Below the pieces are notes generated by a model, which was not told where the DNA came from, made no database searches, and saw only the letters and a program-made list of their open reading frames with translations. Below, piece by piece: positions 7,701-14,263 of a stretch of 59,099 bases of DNA (the stretch's first letter is position 1; each line of letters opens with the position of its first letter). The DNA is from an uncultured Oscillospiraceae bacterium (lineage in GTDB: Bacteria > Bacillota > Clostridia > Oscillospirales > Oscillospiraceae), in NCBI GenBank assembly GCA_910579965.1, contig CAJTWF010000012.1, forward strand, positions 1 through 59,099. The letters are read 5' to 3'. The position numbers and the translations under genes were made by a program.

Positions 7701-9519
7701 GGCCATGGTGGTGGGCAGCGACGTGGTGGAGGGGGCGTCCTCCTACCGGCAGGCCCCCTGCGAGGGCTCCATCCACGGCTTTGACCACATCATTTTCCGC
7801 CGCGGCCGGGGCGGACGGACCTCCTATGAGGGGATCACCGGCCATGTGACGGAGCTGAAGCTGCCGCCCCACCTGGAGGAGATCAGCTCCACCCGTATCC
7901 GGGAGGCCATTGACCAGGGCCGGGACGTGTCCAACCTCATTGACCCGGTGGCCCAGGAGTTCATCTACCTCCACGGCCTCTACCGCCGGGAGCCCCAGGA
8001 CAAGCCCCTGCTGCGGGTGGAGGAGCTGGACTTCCAGCAGTACCTGGAGCTGACGGAGGAGGCGGAGGCCCTGCTGTGCGCCTCCGTGCTGGCCCAGCAC
8101 CCTGGCAGGGCGGCCCTGTGCGGCCGGCTGCGGCAGCTGGGGGACCGGGTGCTCCTGCTGCGCCAGGGGGAGGCGGTGCTGGGCTTCGCGGCCTTCCGCT
8201 GCCTGGACTCCCACCAGCTCTTCACCCGCCTGGGCAGCGCCCCCCTGTGTGCCTTTGTCCGCCGGGAGACCGGGGGCCGGGTGCTGCTGCTCAGCGGCAT
8301 CTGGGCGCCCCGGGGGCCGGGGCAGCTGGATCTGTGCCAGCTGCTGCTGACGGAGGCCATCACCCTGGCCCTGCGGCAGGAGTACGCCTACGGCCTCTTC
8401 CTCCCGGCGGAGCCCGCCGCGCCCTGTGTGCGGGAGATCCTGGCCCTCCAGGGCTTTGCCGCCCTGCCGGAGGAGACGGGGGAGCCGGAGGCCCTGGCGG
8501 TGGACATGCGGCGGCCCATCGTGCTCACCCGGAACGTGGACACGGCCATCAAGGCCCCCCTCTCCTCCAATCCCCGGGTGCTGGCGGCCGTGGCCAACGC
8601 CCACCGGCGGCTCCAGCGGTCCCTGACAGAGATGTACCCCGGGTGCCTGGTGCTGAGCATGAGCGCCGGGGTGATCTACCAGCGCCTGCTGCAGCGCATC
8701 GCCGCCTGCAACGGCGTCAGCGTCCAGCCCACCCAGCCCCGGACCCTGGGCGAGTGCATCTGCGTGCCCTTCGGCAAGATCCTGCGGGGGGTGGCGGTGC
8801 CCAACACGGTGACCAAGACCCTCCACACGGACAAGGTCTACGAGCCGGACCTCTCCAGCTACGCCATTGAGGCCTACCCCTTCTATTCCCCCCTGGCGGA
8901 TCAGGTGCGCACCATCGAGGCCTTCCGCCGGCCGGTGATCCTGGTGGACGACATGCTCCACGACGGCAAGCGGATCCGGCGCATCGCCCCCCTGCTCGCG
9001 GAGAGCGGCGCCCAGGTGCGCCAGGTGCTGGTGGGCTACCTCACCGGCGTGGGCCGGGACACCATGGAGCAGCTGGGCTACCCGGTGGACAGCGTGTACT
9101 ACCTGCCCAACCTGCGGATGCGGTTTGTGGAGTCCACCCTGTACCCCTTCATCGGCGGGGACACGGTGCGCCGCAGCGAGCCCATGGCCGGCGGCCTCCA
9201 GCCGGCGGTGAACCGGATCTTCCCCTACGCGGCCCCGGATCTCAGCGAGGACTGCGCCGACGGCTCCACCTACCGGCTGAGCCTGACGTGCCTGGAGAAC
9301 GCCCGGGACATTCTGCTGGCCCTGGAGGCGGAGTACCGGGCCCTGTACGCCCGGAACCTGACCCTGGGCCGGCTGGGGGAGGCGGTGATCCTGCCCCTGT
9401 GTCCGGACAAGGGCAGCTGCATGGGCTACGATCTCAGCCGCGCCGCGTCCACCTATCTGGACAACGACGTGGAGATGCTCCGGCGGCTCCAGGCCAATTT
9501 CAAAATCGTCATCGGGTAG
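4726..9519 (+). CDS. Multidomain HD / helical-repeat / NadD-like / phosphoribosyltransferase protein
   Basis: A single 1,597-residue reading frame. An HD-type domain with HH near residue 184 and GHDIGKFG near 212 is followed by several hundred residues of Leu/Arg-rich helical repeats. Then comes a cytidylyltransferase-fold domain with FFPGTFDPFTLSHKG near 903-917 and ISSTRIREA near 1052, the two signatures of NadD/CoaD enzymes. A segment around 1100-1240 resembles an acetyltransferase fold weakly. The C-terminal part contains VILVDDMLHDGKR near 1403, a PRPP-loop motif. The combination suggests nucleotide or NAD salvage with an HD phosphohydrolase (NadD and the HD protein YqeK are neighbours in many Firmicutes), but substrates are unknown. 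The ATG at 4726 has GGAGG nine bases upstream. The last 11 bases overlap the convergent ECF gene. Confidence 0.75.
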   Translation: MNKKRIRQMSSSLLRRLTTQPAVRYLAGRRETLRQLLEEQNFLQRFVPLYDGTRIRCGGVLSLCREELDRLSPPPEEGWIPFAYDFARKSMFPEKDPRLEEHGAGAVFFLSLLQVLFDAERSQLAADPMWDLALLEEEDLSGSAHQDSYRLFLRAYRREYVYEMMRLGLEATPWRTLEHIAGVHHVAMWAARGLKAAGAPIDLALVSAGAAGHDIGKFGCRPGERVPYLHYHYTDLWFSRRHMADIGYVAANHSVWDLELDYLSAESLALIYADFRVKQERGPDGREITRISTLQEAFDVILNKLDNVTEAKRTRYTFVYAKLRDFERYMESLGVDTTLSGVSAPAAARRDPALMRQEETVEALRLLGVEHNVALMSRLTGQRSFAGLLELARGETDWRRLRAYLGVFESYSVYLSTPQKVQTLAFLYELLMHREGDIRRQAAALMGEIIARFHAGYAKERPAGWTPDPRSVTDMDQWRLYLDRIIYPDRKLMVQHRRWVSFTLKMVVNSLLRACEQARREDFLREFLRFYRRPERLEDETAFQLLETATALPMEELGDRQRYDLLLFAQALAGREDATVRLAAVLLMDYLRPAIATQDVILHALRDVSCAGERTLSLLRDQLVAEMGDPDRTVALDEDTVSETFLDNLKTATPWIVKEVNIRLLTAFAQTGGGRLLHIATHLTNLVKVSDRVTVRHAAGSALLVIAPLLSAGERNEVAVELGRGLEIGQQEFSKYIPGYLGAFCLWLPPSQLEEMLTELEDYLCSTNSRVVSAALDTVGVMYEEYDTYRSRFPEADGDYRGRRERLLGMLMRGLAGIRAEVRQEAMFVLGRHVFGSRRLGVHEKRQAFLLTMKKIASLIGEDQEGELTFYYRADMLGRIYRFITAQEILHGGFPLQEPRPVAFFPGTFDPFTLSHKGIVRAIRDLGYEVLLAIDEFSWSKKTQPHRIRRRLAAMSTADEFHVDIFPEDFPVNIANPENLIALRRALPGREVAMVVGSDVVEGASSYRQAPCEGSIHGFDHIIFRRGRGGRTSYEGITGHVTELKLPPHLEEISSTRIREAIDQGRDVSNLIDPVAQEFIYLHGLYRREPQDKPLLRVEELDFQQYLELTEEAEALLCASVLAQHPGRAALCGRLRQLGDRVLLLRQGEAVLGFAAFRCLDSHQLFTRLGSAPLCAFVRRETGGRVLLLSGIWAPRGPGQLDLCQLLLTEAITLALRQEYAYGLFLPAEPAAPCVREILALQGFAALPEETGEPEALAVDMRRPIVLTRNVDTAIKAPLSSNPRVLAAVANAHRRLQRSLTEMYPGCLVLSMSAGVIYQRLLQRIAACNGVSVQPTQPRTLGECICVPFGKILRGVAVPNTVTKTLHTDKVYEPDLSSYAIEAYPFYSPLADQVRTIEAFRRPVILVDDMLHDGKRIRRIAPLLAESGAQVRQVLVGYLTGVGRDTMEQLGYPVDSVYYLPNLRMRFVESTLYPFIGGDTVRRSEPMAGGLQPAVNRIFPYAAPDLSEDCADGSTYRLSLTCLENARDILLALEAEYRALYARNLTLGRLGEAVILPLCPDKGSCMGYDLSRAASTYLDNDVEMLRRLQANFKIVIG

Positions 9520-10039
9520 GGAGGATGCACCTGACCGCGGGCCTGTACAGCGCCAGGGCCAGGGCCGCGTTGAGGCCGCCCTTGATGAGGTTAAAGGGCA
9601 GAAAGGCCGGCAGCAGCAGCTCCGCCACGGCCTCCCGCGGGCACCCCATGTAGATAGGCGCCGCCAGATAGTTCCACAGCAGCATCACGGGGATCATGCA
9701 CCCCCACCCGCAGAGAAGCCCCAGCGCGGCGCCGGACCGGCCGGGCCGCCTCCGGTACACCAGGGCGGCGGTACAGGCGAAGGAGCAGCTGGAGATAACG
9801 TTCATCATCCAGCCCAGAACGCCGTTTTCACTGATTGTAAGCATCTCCGCCAGGGAAACCGCCAGCGTGACCGCAAGCGCGGCCAGCGGCCCGAGGACCA
9901 GGCCGCCGGCCGCAATGACGGCGTCCTTGGGATCGTACTTCAAAAAGAGCACCAGCGGGACCCGCCCCACGGCTGTCGCCGTGTAGGCCAGGGCGCAGAG
10001 CGCGCCCATTGCCGTGATCTTCCTTGCCTTGTCCTTCAT
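9509..10039 (-). CDS. ribU: ECF transporter S component, RibU-like (riboflavin/FMN uptake)
   Basis: A 176-residue integral membrane protein with about six hydrophobic helices. It begins MKDKARKITAMGALCAL and contains a VGRVPLVLFLKYDPKDAVI stretch typical of riboflavin-specific S components. It would bind riboflavin and work with the shared ECF ATPases and T subunit, which are not in this window. The FMN riboswitch directly upstream is the best evidence for the substrate. The ATG at 10039 has AGGAGG nine bases upstream; a longer in-frame start exists but lies inside the terminator hairpin of the riboswitch. The 3' end overlaps the convergent gene by 11 bases. Confidence 0.88.
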   Translation of the reverse strand: MKDKARKITAMGALCALAYTATAVGRVPLVLFLKYDPKDAVIAAGGLVLGPLAALAVTLAVSLAEMLTISENGVLGWMMNVISSCSFACTAALVYRRRPGRSGAALGLLCGWGCMIPVMLLWNYLAAPIYMGCPREAVAELLLPAFLPFNLIKGGLNAALALALYRPAVRCILPTR

Positions 10040-10055
10040 CGAAAAAAACCTCCTG

Positions 10056-10098
10056 AAAAAATGGACACCTGAAAGCATGGAATGCCCTTCAGGTGTTC
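10056..10098 (-). terminator. Riboswitch terminator just before the ribU ribosome binding site
   Basis: On the minus strand ACACCTGAA (10096-10088) pairs with TTCAGGTGT (10073-10065), and six T follow at 10061-10056, immediately before AGGAGG. Upstream, GGTGTGTTGAA (10198-10188) at the end of the aptamer can pair with TTCAATACACC (10117-10107), giving a candidate alternative fold. Confidence 0.65.
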
Positions 10099-10197
10099 AG
10101 ATCTCAGGTGTATTGAAGCATGTCAACAGAGCGGCGTTTCCGGATAGGGAGAAAAGAGCGGAGAAAGGCGGACGTATCCTGACGCTTTTCAACACAC

Positions 10198-10306
10198 CTT
10201 CTTCGAATCCAGACTATACTGTCGGTTTTGGAGTTGCACCAAATCAGCGCCTGCGCGCTCGCGGACTGTACCGCCGATCGGGAATTTCACCCTGCCCTGA
10301 AGACAT
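10198..10306 (-). ncRNA. FMN riboswitch (RFN element)
   Basis: The minus strand shows the conserved RFN blocks in order: GGGCAGGGTGAAATTCCCG, CGGCGGTA, AGTCCGCGAG, a variable stem, GGTGCAACTCCAAAACCGAC, AGTATAGTCTGGAT and a closing GAAGAAGG that pairs with TCTTC at the 5' end. It senses FMN and controls the RibU-like transporter gene downstream. Its expression platform contains a terminator hairpin, so FMN is expected to stop transcription. Confidence 0.95.
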
Positions 10307-10330
10307 CATTGCTATGCAGTTGTCCACGCC

Positions 10331-10359
10331 AGTATAGCAGGCCGTCCGGGCCCTGTCAA
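10331..10359 (-). promoter_or_regulatory. Promoter of the FMN riboswitch-ribU transcript
   Basis: On the minus strand TTGACA (10354-10359) and TATACT (10331-10336) are 17 bases apart. Transcription would begin about 18-20 bases before the aptamer. Confidence 0.8.
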
Positions 10360-10383
10360 TCTATTTTCCATAAGGAGCGGAAC

Positions 10384-11598
10384 ATGGCATACTATTCGTA
10401 TAAAAATCATGTAATATACACAGAGGACTTGTTCTCCGGCCAGCCTCTGAACCGCCTGCCGGAGACGGGGGAGGTGATCTGGCTCTTTCGCCGTCCGCCC
10501 CTGGCAGGCCGGGAGACCTTTGCCGTGACGGACCCAGCCCTGCTGACGGTCTCGGAGGGCCCGGAGACCCTGGACGCCAGCACCCCGGCGCCCCCCCTGC
10601 CGCCGGAGCTTACGGCGGCCATTGCCGCCGGGCGGGTCCGGGCGGTGAACGGGGCCCATCCCCGGTGGGAGGAGCTGCTGAACCTGCCGCCCCGGCGGGA
10701 GAAGGTCCGGGTCAGCCTGCTGGCCCTGGGGGACGTGGGGAGCACCCTGGCCATGGGGCTGAAGCTCCTGGGCGGGGACGTGATCTCCACCCTGGGGCTC
10801 TGCGACGTCCGGGAGAAGGTCCCGGAGCGGTGGGAGTTTGAGCTGGGCCAGATCGCCACGGAGCTGCCCCGGGTGGAGATCGTGAGGCCGGAGGCGGTCT
10901 TTGACTGCGACGTGTTCCTCTTCTGCGCCTCCCGGTTTGTGCCGGACACAGCGGTGAAAAAGGGCGACGTGCGCATGGCCCAGTACGAGCTCAACCGCCC
11001 CCTGGCCGCCGCCTACGCCCGGCAGGCCCGGGACTGTGGATTCCGGGGCATGTTCTGCGTGGTCAGTGACCCGGTGGATCCCCTGTGCCGGGCGGCGCTG
11101 CTGGAGAGCAACCGCAGCGAGGCCGGGGAGCCGGATTTTCAGGGCCTGTTTCCCCACCAGGTACGGGGCTTTGGGCTGGGGGTCATGAACGCCCGGGCCC
11201 GGTACTACGCCCAGCGGGATCCGCGGTTCGCGGACTTCCTGTCGGACGGCCGGTCCTACGGTCCCCATGGGGAGGGGCTGGTGGTGGCCAACTCCCTGTC
11301 CCGCTACGACGGGGCCCTGTCCCGGGAGCTGACGGAGAAGACCAAGCACGCCAACCTGGACATGCGGGAGATGGGCTTCAAGCCCTACGTGGCCCCGGCC
11401 CTCAGTTCCGGAGCGCTGAGCCTGCTCTCCTGCCTGCGGGGGGAGTGGCAGTACTCGTCCACTTACCTGGACGGGGTGTTCATGGGCGCCCGCAACCGGC
11501 TGTCCCCCAACGGTCCGGCGCCGGAGCGGCTGCCCCTGCCGGCGGATCTGCTGGCGCGGCTAGGGGAGACCATGGAGCAGCTCCGAGGGATCGGGTAA
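10384..11598 (+). CDS. Lactate/malate dehydrogenase-like NAD-dependent oxidoreductase
   Basis: A 404-residue protein with an unusual N-terminal extension of about 110 residues, then a Rossmann fold entering with VSLLALGDVGSTLA near residue 115 and an Asp after the second strand (LCDVREK) suited to NAD binding. SDPVDPL corresponds to the loop that carries the active-site region in LDH/MDH enzymes. The catalytic His-Asp pair is not obvious, so the substrate is uncertain; it could be a divergent hydroxyacid dehydrogenase. The start at 10384 follows AAGGAGCGGAAC. It is the first gene of a likely two-gene unit with the HAD hydrolase. Confidence 0.7.
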   Translation: MAYYSYKNHVIYTEDLFSGQPLNRLPETGEVIWLFRRPPLAGRETFAVTDPALLTVSEGPETLDASTPAPPLPPELTAAIAAGRVRAVNGAHPRWEELLNLPPRREKVRVSLLALGDVGSTLAMGLKLLGGDVISTLGLCDVREKVPERWEFELGQIATELPRVEIVRPEAVFDCDVFLFCASRFVPDTAVKKGDVRMAQYELNRPLAAAYARQARDCGFRGMFCVVSDPVDPLCRAALLESNRSEAGEPDFQGLFPHQVRGFGLGVMNARARYYAQRDPRFADFLSDGRSYGPHGEGLVVANSLSRYDGALSRELTEKTKHANLDMREMGFKPYVAPALSSGALSLLSCLRGEWQYSSTYLDGVFMGARNRLSPNGPAPERLPLPADLLARLGETMEQLRGIG

Positions 11599-11673
11599 CC
11601 CCGCCGCCCCGCGAAAAAAAGTCCATATGCCGCCCCCACCGGGGGAAAGCGCAAGAAAGAGAGGAGAATATCC

Positions 11674-12519
11674 ATGGAGGGACATAGGACCATCGTTGCC
11701 CTGCTCTACGACTTTGACAAGACCCTGTGTACCCAGGACATGCAGAACTACGCCTTCATTCCCAGCCTGGGCATGGCCCCCGGGGACTTCTGGCGGGAGG
11801 CCAACACCTTCGGCTGCCGGGAGCGCATGGACAGCGTGCTGGCGTATATGTACACCATGATCCGCAAGACCCGGGAGCTGGGCCTGCCCCTGACCCGGCA
11901 GAGCCTGAACCACTGCGGCCGAAGCATCTCCTTCTTCCCTGGGGTGACGGACTGGTTTGACCGGATCAACCGCTACGGGGGGCTGGTGGGGGTGGAGGTG
12001 GAGCACTACGTCATCTCCTCCGGCCTGCGGGAGATCATCGACGGCAGCGCCATTGCCGGCGCCTTCAAGGAGATCTACGCCAGCGAGTTCTACTATGACC
12101 GGGACGGCGCGCCGGCGTGGCCCCGCCTGGCGGTGAACTTCACCGCAAAGACCCAGTTTGTCTACCGGATCAACAAGGGGGTGCTGGACGTGTCCGACGA
12201 CAAGACCCTCAACGACTCCATGCCCGACGACAGCAAGCGGGTGCCCTTCACCAACATGATCTACATTGGTGACGGCCTCAGCGACGTGCCCTGCATGAAG
12301 ATGATGCGGGCCTACGGCGGCCAGGCCATCGCGGTCTACCAGGCGGTCAACCGGCGCGGGGTGGAGCAGCTGCTGCGCCAGGGCCGGGTGGACTTCATCT
12401 ACCCCGCCGACTACCGTGAGGGCACGGATCTGGAGAATACGGTCAAGCAGATCATCCGCAAGATGGCGGTGAGCCACCAGCTCAGCGAGGAGAATATCCG
12501 CCAGCTGCGTGGGGTGTAG
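11674..12519 (+). CDS. HAD superfamily hydrolase (phosphoserine phosphatase-like)
   Basis: A 281-residue cytosolic phosphatase of the HAD fold. Motif I is YDFDKTLCT, motif II is VISSGL, and motif III/IV is IGDGLSDVPCMK, with two acidic residues for Mg2+ binding. The helical cap between motifs I and II fits the PSP-like C1 group, although the protein is longer than SerB (about 210 residues). AGAGAGGAG precedes the ATG. Substrate is unknown. It follows the dehydrogenase by 75 bases, so the two may share a transcript and a pathway. Confidence 0.75.
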   Translation: MEGHRTIVALLYDFDKTLCTQDMQNYAFIPSLGMAPGDFWREANTFGCRERMDSVLAYMYTMIRKTRELGLPLTRQSLNHCGRSISFFPGVTDWFDRINRYGGLVGVEVEHYVISSGLREIIDGSAIAGAFKEIYASEFYYDRDGAPAWPRLAVNFTAKTQFVYRINKGVLDVSDDKTLNDSMPDDSKRVPFTNMIYIGDGLSDVPCMKMMRAYGGQAIAVYQAVNRRGVEQLLRQGRVDFIYPADYREGTDLENTVKQIIRKMAVSHQLSEENIRQLRGV

Positions 12520-12971
12520 GTTTTCTGCTGCTTTTTCTTGAGATGTAATGTATAAAGGGTGGTTTCACCAGACCACTACATTACATTGACTGAGGCTCAT
12601 TTGTGGCAAAATGACACAGGCTGGAGGGGCGGTGATCGACCAGTAGGAGGGACCGAAGCGGGAGCGTCCGGGAATGACCTGGGCGCTCCGTTCTCTTTGT
12701 CGGCCCTCTGCTAAGAGCGCACTGAATCACCAACTGCCAGGGCGCGATGGCGGTACTGCCTGTGGCAGTCGTGCGCTCTCCGAGGGGCGGCCCGCCGGAT
12801 GTCCCTTCCCTGCCCAGTATGGACAGGCCAGCAGACGCCACCAGCGGCTTGTGTATTGTACGGAGCTGCGCCGATGCACTGGGGGTTTGGGGGGCATCGG
12901 CCCCCAACAAGCTGCGCCGGGTATATACTGGTGCATTGCTTGCTACTACTATCAGCATCCAAAAACAAAGA
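12520..12971. other. Gene-free, hairpin-rich stretch of a GC-variable island
   Basis: No convincing coding frame. It contains an inverted repeat at 12544-12585 (TGTAATGTA/TACATTACA with inner GTGGT/ACCAC), a GGAGCG...GCGCTCC hairpin near 12660-12692, ACTGCC/GGCAGT near 12755, and a G-run/C-run hairpin near 12880-12910. Base composition falls progressively towards the AT-rich gene that follows. It may be the remnant of an inserted element or an unrecognised structured RNA. Confidence 0.4.
12544..12585. repeat. Inverted repeat after the HAD gene
   Basis: Nine-base arms TGTAATGTA (12544-12552) and TACATTACA (12577-12585) enclose a second five-base stem GTGGT/ACCAC. No T-run follows, so it is less likely to be a simple terminator. 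Confidence 0.55.
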
Positions 12972-13041
12972 TTGAATATTACCTCTATTGGTGCTATACT
13001 TTGCTCGTAGCAAGCTGACAAATTGCGATTTGTAGGGGTGG
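12972..13041 (+). promoter_or_regulatory. Promoter and leader of the M50-like gene, shared with 34923-34980
   Basis: TTGAAT (12972-12977), 17-base spacer, TATACT (12995-13000). The spacer contains CCTCT and ATTGGTG and the transcript begins TTGCTCGTAGCAA, then CGATTTGTAGG before the start. The promoter of the HEAQH gene at 34923 has the same hexamers, the same CCTCT and ATTGGTG blocks, TGGCTCATGGCAA and GGATTTGGAGG. The two regions are clearly related. Confidence 0.75.
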
Positions 13042-13049
13042 TAAAATTT

Positions 13050-13580
13050 ATGAATCAAAAAGTAAAAAAAATTATATTTTTATTTATAAGCCTTATATTC
13101 AGCGTTCCTGCATATATCATCTTGCACGAGGCGGGACATTCTCTGGTGGCTATACTTTGTGGTGCAAAAATAACGAAATTCAGCATTTTTGAAGCGTATA
13201 TGAATTATGATGGTGGCGTATTTACAGAAACGTCATTATCGCTTTTTAATATTGCTGGTATGCTATTGCCAGTTCTATTATCTATAGCGTATATGATGTT
13301 TTATAGAAGTACAAGTGTTAATCAATTTTATAGAATTTTCTCTTTTATCGCTTTGGTTATGCCAATAGGAGCTATCGGTTCATGGATTTTTGTTCCTATA
13401 TTATATTTGTTTGACATGGCACCCGCAGAAGATGATGTGTCAAAGTTTATAGTATCTTCTGGTATAGCCCCTTGGATAGTGGTGTTGGGTGCTATTACGC
13501 TTTTGGTTAGTTGTGTTTTTTTTGCTTGGAAGAAAAAGATTGTGCAAAACTATTGGAGCGCAGTTACATTTGAGGTATAA
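13050..13580 (+). CDS. Small M50-like membrane metallopeptidase, AT-rich
   Basis: A 176-residue membrane protein with about five hydrophobic helices. The first helix ends in ILHEAGHSLVA, an HExxH zinc motif at residues 26-30 placed as in M50 site-2-protease-like enzymes. The second metal ligand (NxxPxxxxDG in classical M50 proteins) is not visible, so it may be a minimal M50B member or an inactive homologue. Codon use is strikingly AT-rich compared with every neighbour, which suggests recent transfer. The ATG at 13050 is preceded by GGGGTGG at nine bases; a TTG nine codons upstream is less likely. It has its own promoter and 3' hairpin, both shared with the gene at 34989-35924. Confidence 0.65.
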   Translation: MNQKVKKIIFLFISLIFSVPAYIILHEAGHSLVAILCGAKITKFSIFEAYMNYDGGVFTETSLSLFNIAGMLLPVLLSIAYMMFYRSTSVNQFYRIFSFIALVMPIGAIGSWIFVPILYLFDMAPAEDDVSKFIVSSGIAPWIVVLGAITLLVSCVFFAWKKKIVQNYWSAVTFEV

Positions 13581-13607
13581 AATAGATAACCAATAGAACG
13601 TTAATCT

Positions 13608-13672
13608 ATAAATTCCAGTTTATCGGGGGATTTCATCTTTTGGGTGAAATCCCCCTTGACAAATGTCCTCTT
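13608..13672 (+). repeat. 3' hairpin module, copy A
   Basis: ATAAATTCCAGTTTATCGG leads into a perfect 11-base hairpin, GGGGGATTTCA (13625-13635) and TGAAATCCCCC (13645-13655), loop TCTTTTGGG, followed by TTGACAAA and then TCCTCTTG. The same series, with few changes, follows the gene ending at 35924. There is no T-run, so it may act as an RNA-protecting or recombination structure rather than as a standard terminator. Confidence 0.75.
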
Positions 13673-13699
13673 GAAAGAAAAAGCAGAAAAAAGAACTTC

Positions 13700-13756
13700 A
13701 GAGGTGTTTTACTGACTGCCGGCAGTCTGAATGTCAGCAGTCTGTAAAGCACCTCT
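13700..13756. repeat. CTGCCGGCAG-core hairpin, copy 1
   Basis: Outer arms AGAGGTGTTTTAC (13700-13712) and GTAAAGCACCTCT (13744-13756) differ by one base and enclose the perfect palindrome GACTGCCGGCAGTC (13714-13727). Related elements are at 41314-41397 and 44902-44958. It lies between the convergent ends of the M50-like gene and rlmH. Confidence 0.65.
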
Positions 13757-13786
13757 GTAATTTAACTTATAGAAAAAAAGAGCCCC

Positions 13787-14263
13787 CTATTTATGGTACT
13801 TCCCGCCCTCCAGGATCTGGAATCCCCGATAGATCTGCTCCAGCAGCATCACCCGGGCCAGATGGTGGGGAAAGGTCATGGGGGACATGCTCAGCCGCAG
13901 CCGGGCCGCCGTCTTCACCGACGGATGCAGTCCATAAGATCCGCCGATAACGAAGGCCAGAGCCTTCTGGCTGCCCCAGCTGCCCAGCAGCGCCGCCAGC
14001 GCCTCGCTGGAGCGCGTCTCCCCCTCGATGCACAGGGCCGTCACGGCGGCCTCCCGGGGCAGCTTGGCGCGGATGGCCTCCGCCTCCCGGGCCAAGGCCC
14101 GCTCAATCTCCGCCGGGGAGGGGTTCTCCGGCAGCCGCTGCTCCGGCAGCTCCACCAGCTCCAGCCGGCAGTACCGGCCCAGCCGCTTCACGTACTCCGC
14201 CGCCGCCTCCGCGTAGAACCGCTCCTTCAGCTTGCCCACGCACACCACCGTCACCCTCTGCAT
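13787..14263 (-). CDS. rlmH: 23S rRNA (pseudouridine1915-N3)-methyltransferase RlmH
   Basis: A 158-residue SPOUT-fold methyltransferase that modifies helix 69 of 23S rRNA. The sequence shows the N-terminal VVCVGKLKE strand, the FVIGGSYGLHPSV loop of the knotted SAM site, and the C-terminal MTFPHHLARVMLLEQIYRG block ending in the nearly invariant YHK terminus. Length matches the family. The ATG at 14263 overlaps the end of the upstream WalJ gene by 13 bases, so translation is probably coupled. The WalJ-RlmH pairing is common in Firmicutes. Confidence 0.97.
   Translation of the reverse strand: MQRVTVVCVGKLKERFYAEAAAEYVKRLGRYCRLELVELPEQRLPENPSPAEIERALAREAEAIRAKLPREAAVTALCIEGETRSSEALAALLGSWGSQKALAFVIGGSYGLHPSVKTAARLRLSMSPMTFPHHLARVMLLEQIYRGFQILEGGKYHK

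Noticed and set aside
3994..8961. Very long open frame on the minus strand opposite the multidomain gene (1,655 codons), and similar long frames opposite other genes
   Set aside because: It has no ribosome binding site, is rich in Gly, Pro, His, Gln and Arg as expected of antisense frames in GC-rich DNA, and lies opposite a frame with clear protein motifs.
12581..13021. Open frames on both strands before the M50-like gene
   Set aside because: None has a ribosome binding site or recognisable protein features; the DNA is dominated by hairpins and the promoter of the next gene.
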